Shown here piece by piece: positions 5,952 through 6,043 of a stretch of DNA of 6,043 nucleotides. Where the stretch lies: assembly GCA_001604265.1 (NCBI GenBank), contig LVBC01000255.1:1-6043 (forward strand). Direction: 5' to 3'. How positions within the stretch are numbered: the stretch's first letter is position 1; each line of letters starts with the position of its first letter. A model generated the notes under the pieces. The model was given only the letters and a program-made list of their open reading frames with translations. It had not been told where the DNA came from and searched no databases. The position numbers were made by a program, and so were the translations under genes. Source of the stretch: Spirochaetales bacterium Spiro_01. Its GTDB lineage: Bacteria; Spirochaetota; Spirochaetia; Sphaerochaetales; Sphaerochaetaceae.

Positions 5952-5982
5952 AGGGCCCTGGGATGATCAGGGCCTTTCGTTT
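5952..5982 (+). terminator. Intrinsic terminator of the DAHP synthase/DJ-1 operon
   Basis: GGCCCTG (5954-5960) and CAGGGCC (5968-5974) form a 7-bp GC-rich stem with a 7-base loop, extendable by a G-U and an A-T pair, followed by TTTCGTTT. It begins 18 bases after the DJ-1-like stop. Confidence 0.85.
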
Positions 5983-5990
5983 GCATGGAC

Positions 5991-6020
5991 AAAAAAAAGT
6001 CTGGACACTCAGGTCCAGAC
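5991..6020 (-). terminator. Intrinsic terminator of a convergent gene to the right
   Basis: Read on the - strand, GTCTGGAC (6020-6013), a 6-base loop and GTCCAGAC (6006-5999) form a perfect 8-bp stem followed by eight T (5998-5991). The asymmetry (eight A on the + strand before the stem, none of the expected T after it) fixes the orientation. A - strand gene should therefore end just beyond the right edge; no part of it can be confidently identified in the last 23 bases. Confidence 0.85.
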
Positions 6021-6023
6021 CAT

Positions 6024-6043
6024 GTAATCGCAAATTGGATTAC
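6024..6043. repeat. Short dyad at the right edge
   Basis: GTAATC (6024-6029) and GATTAC (6038-6043) are perfect inverted arms; CAA and TTG inside them can pair as well around a central A, leaving one unpaired G at 6030. The right arm ends at the window edge, so its full extent and role are unknown. Confidence 0.4.

Overview
The window looks like a stretch of ordinary bacterial chromosome. It holds four complete genes and one gene cut by the left edge, all on the + strand. Intrinsic terminators of the stem-loop plus T-run type point to a bacterium, not an archaeon. Base composition is near 50% GC by eye, and arginine is written almost entirely as AGG or AGA. The tandem FadD-type ligases together with the AroF/AroG-type DAHP synthase make me think of a spirochaete, perhaps Sphaerochaeta-like. 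That assignment is an inference from protein flavour and codon use and has not been tested by a search.

Layout from left to right. Positions 1-504 hold the C-terminal part of a metallo-beta-lactamase-fold hydrolase of the YycJ/WalJ type. Its stop overlaps the start of a first AMP-forming acyl-CoA/acyl-ACP ligase (501-2264), so the two should be co-transcribed and translationally coupled. An intrinsic terminator (2285-2308) closes this unit. A roughly 200-base intergenic region follows, with a candidate promoter and a tandem heptamer. It leads into a second, paralogous AMP-forming ligase (2462-4222), which has its own strong ribosome binding site. A 75-base gap then holds a large inverted repeat whose right arm abuts an extended -10 box. 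That box lies 7 bases before the only possible start codon of a class I DAHP synthase (4298-5383), so this gene may be expressed from a leaderless mRNA. A DJ-1/PfpI-family protein (5385-5933) follows one base after the DAHP synthase stop. It is closed by a terminator at 5952-5982. Beyond it, a near-ideal terminator in the opposite orientation (5991-6020) indicates a convergent - strand gene just outside the right edge.

Functionally there are three transcription units: hydrolase plus ligase 1; ligase 2; DAHP synthase plus DJ-1-like protein. The ligases would activate fatty acids for lipid synthesis or turnover. DAHP synthase commits carbon to the shikimate/aromatic amino acid pathway. Nothing visible links the aromatic and fatty-acid genes beyond adjacency. 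I see no mobile element, CRISPR array, tRNA or rRNA. I did not find a convincing undescribed multi-gene system. The most interesting signal is the compact terminator/operator/promoter/leaderless-start arrangement at 4232-4300.
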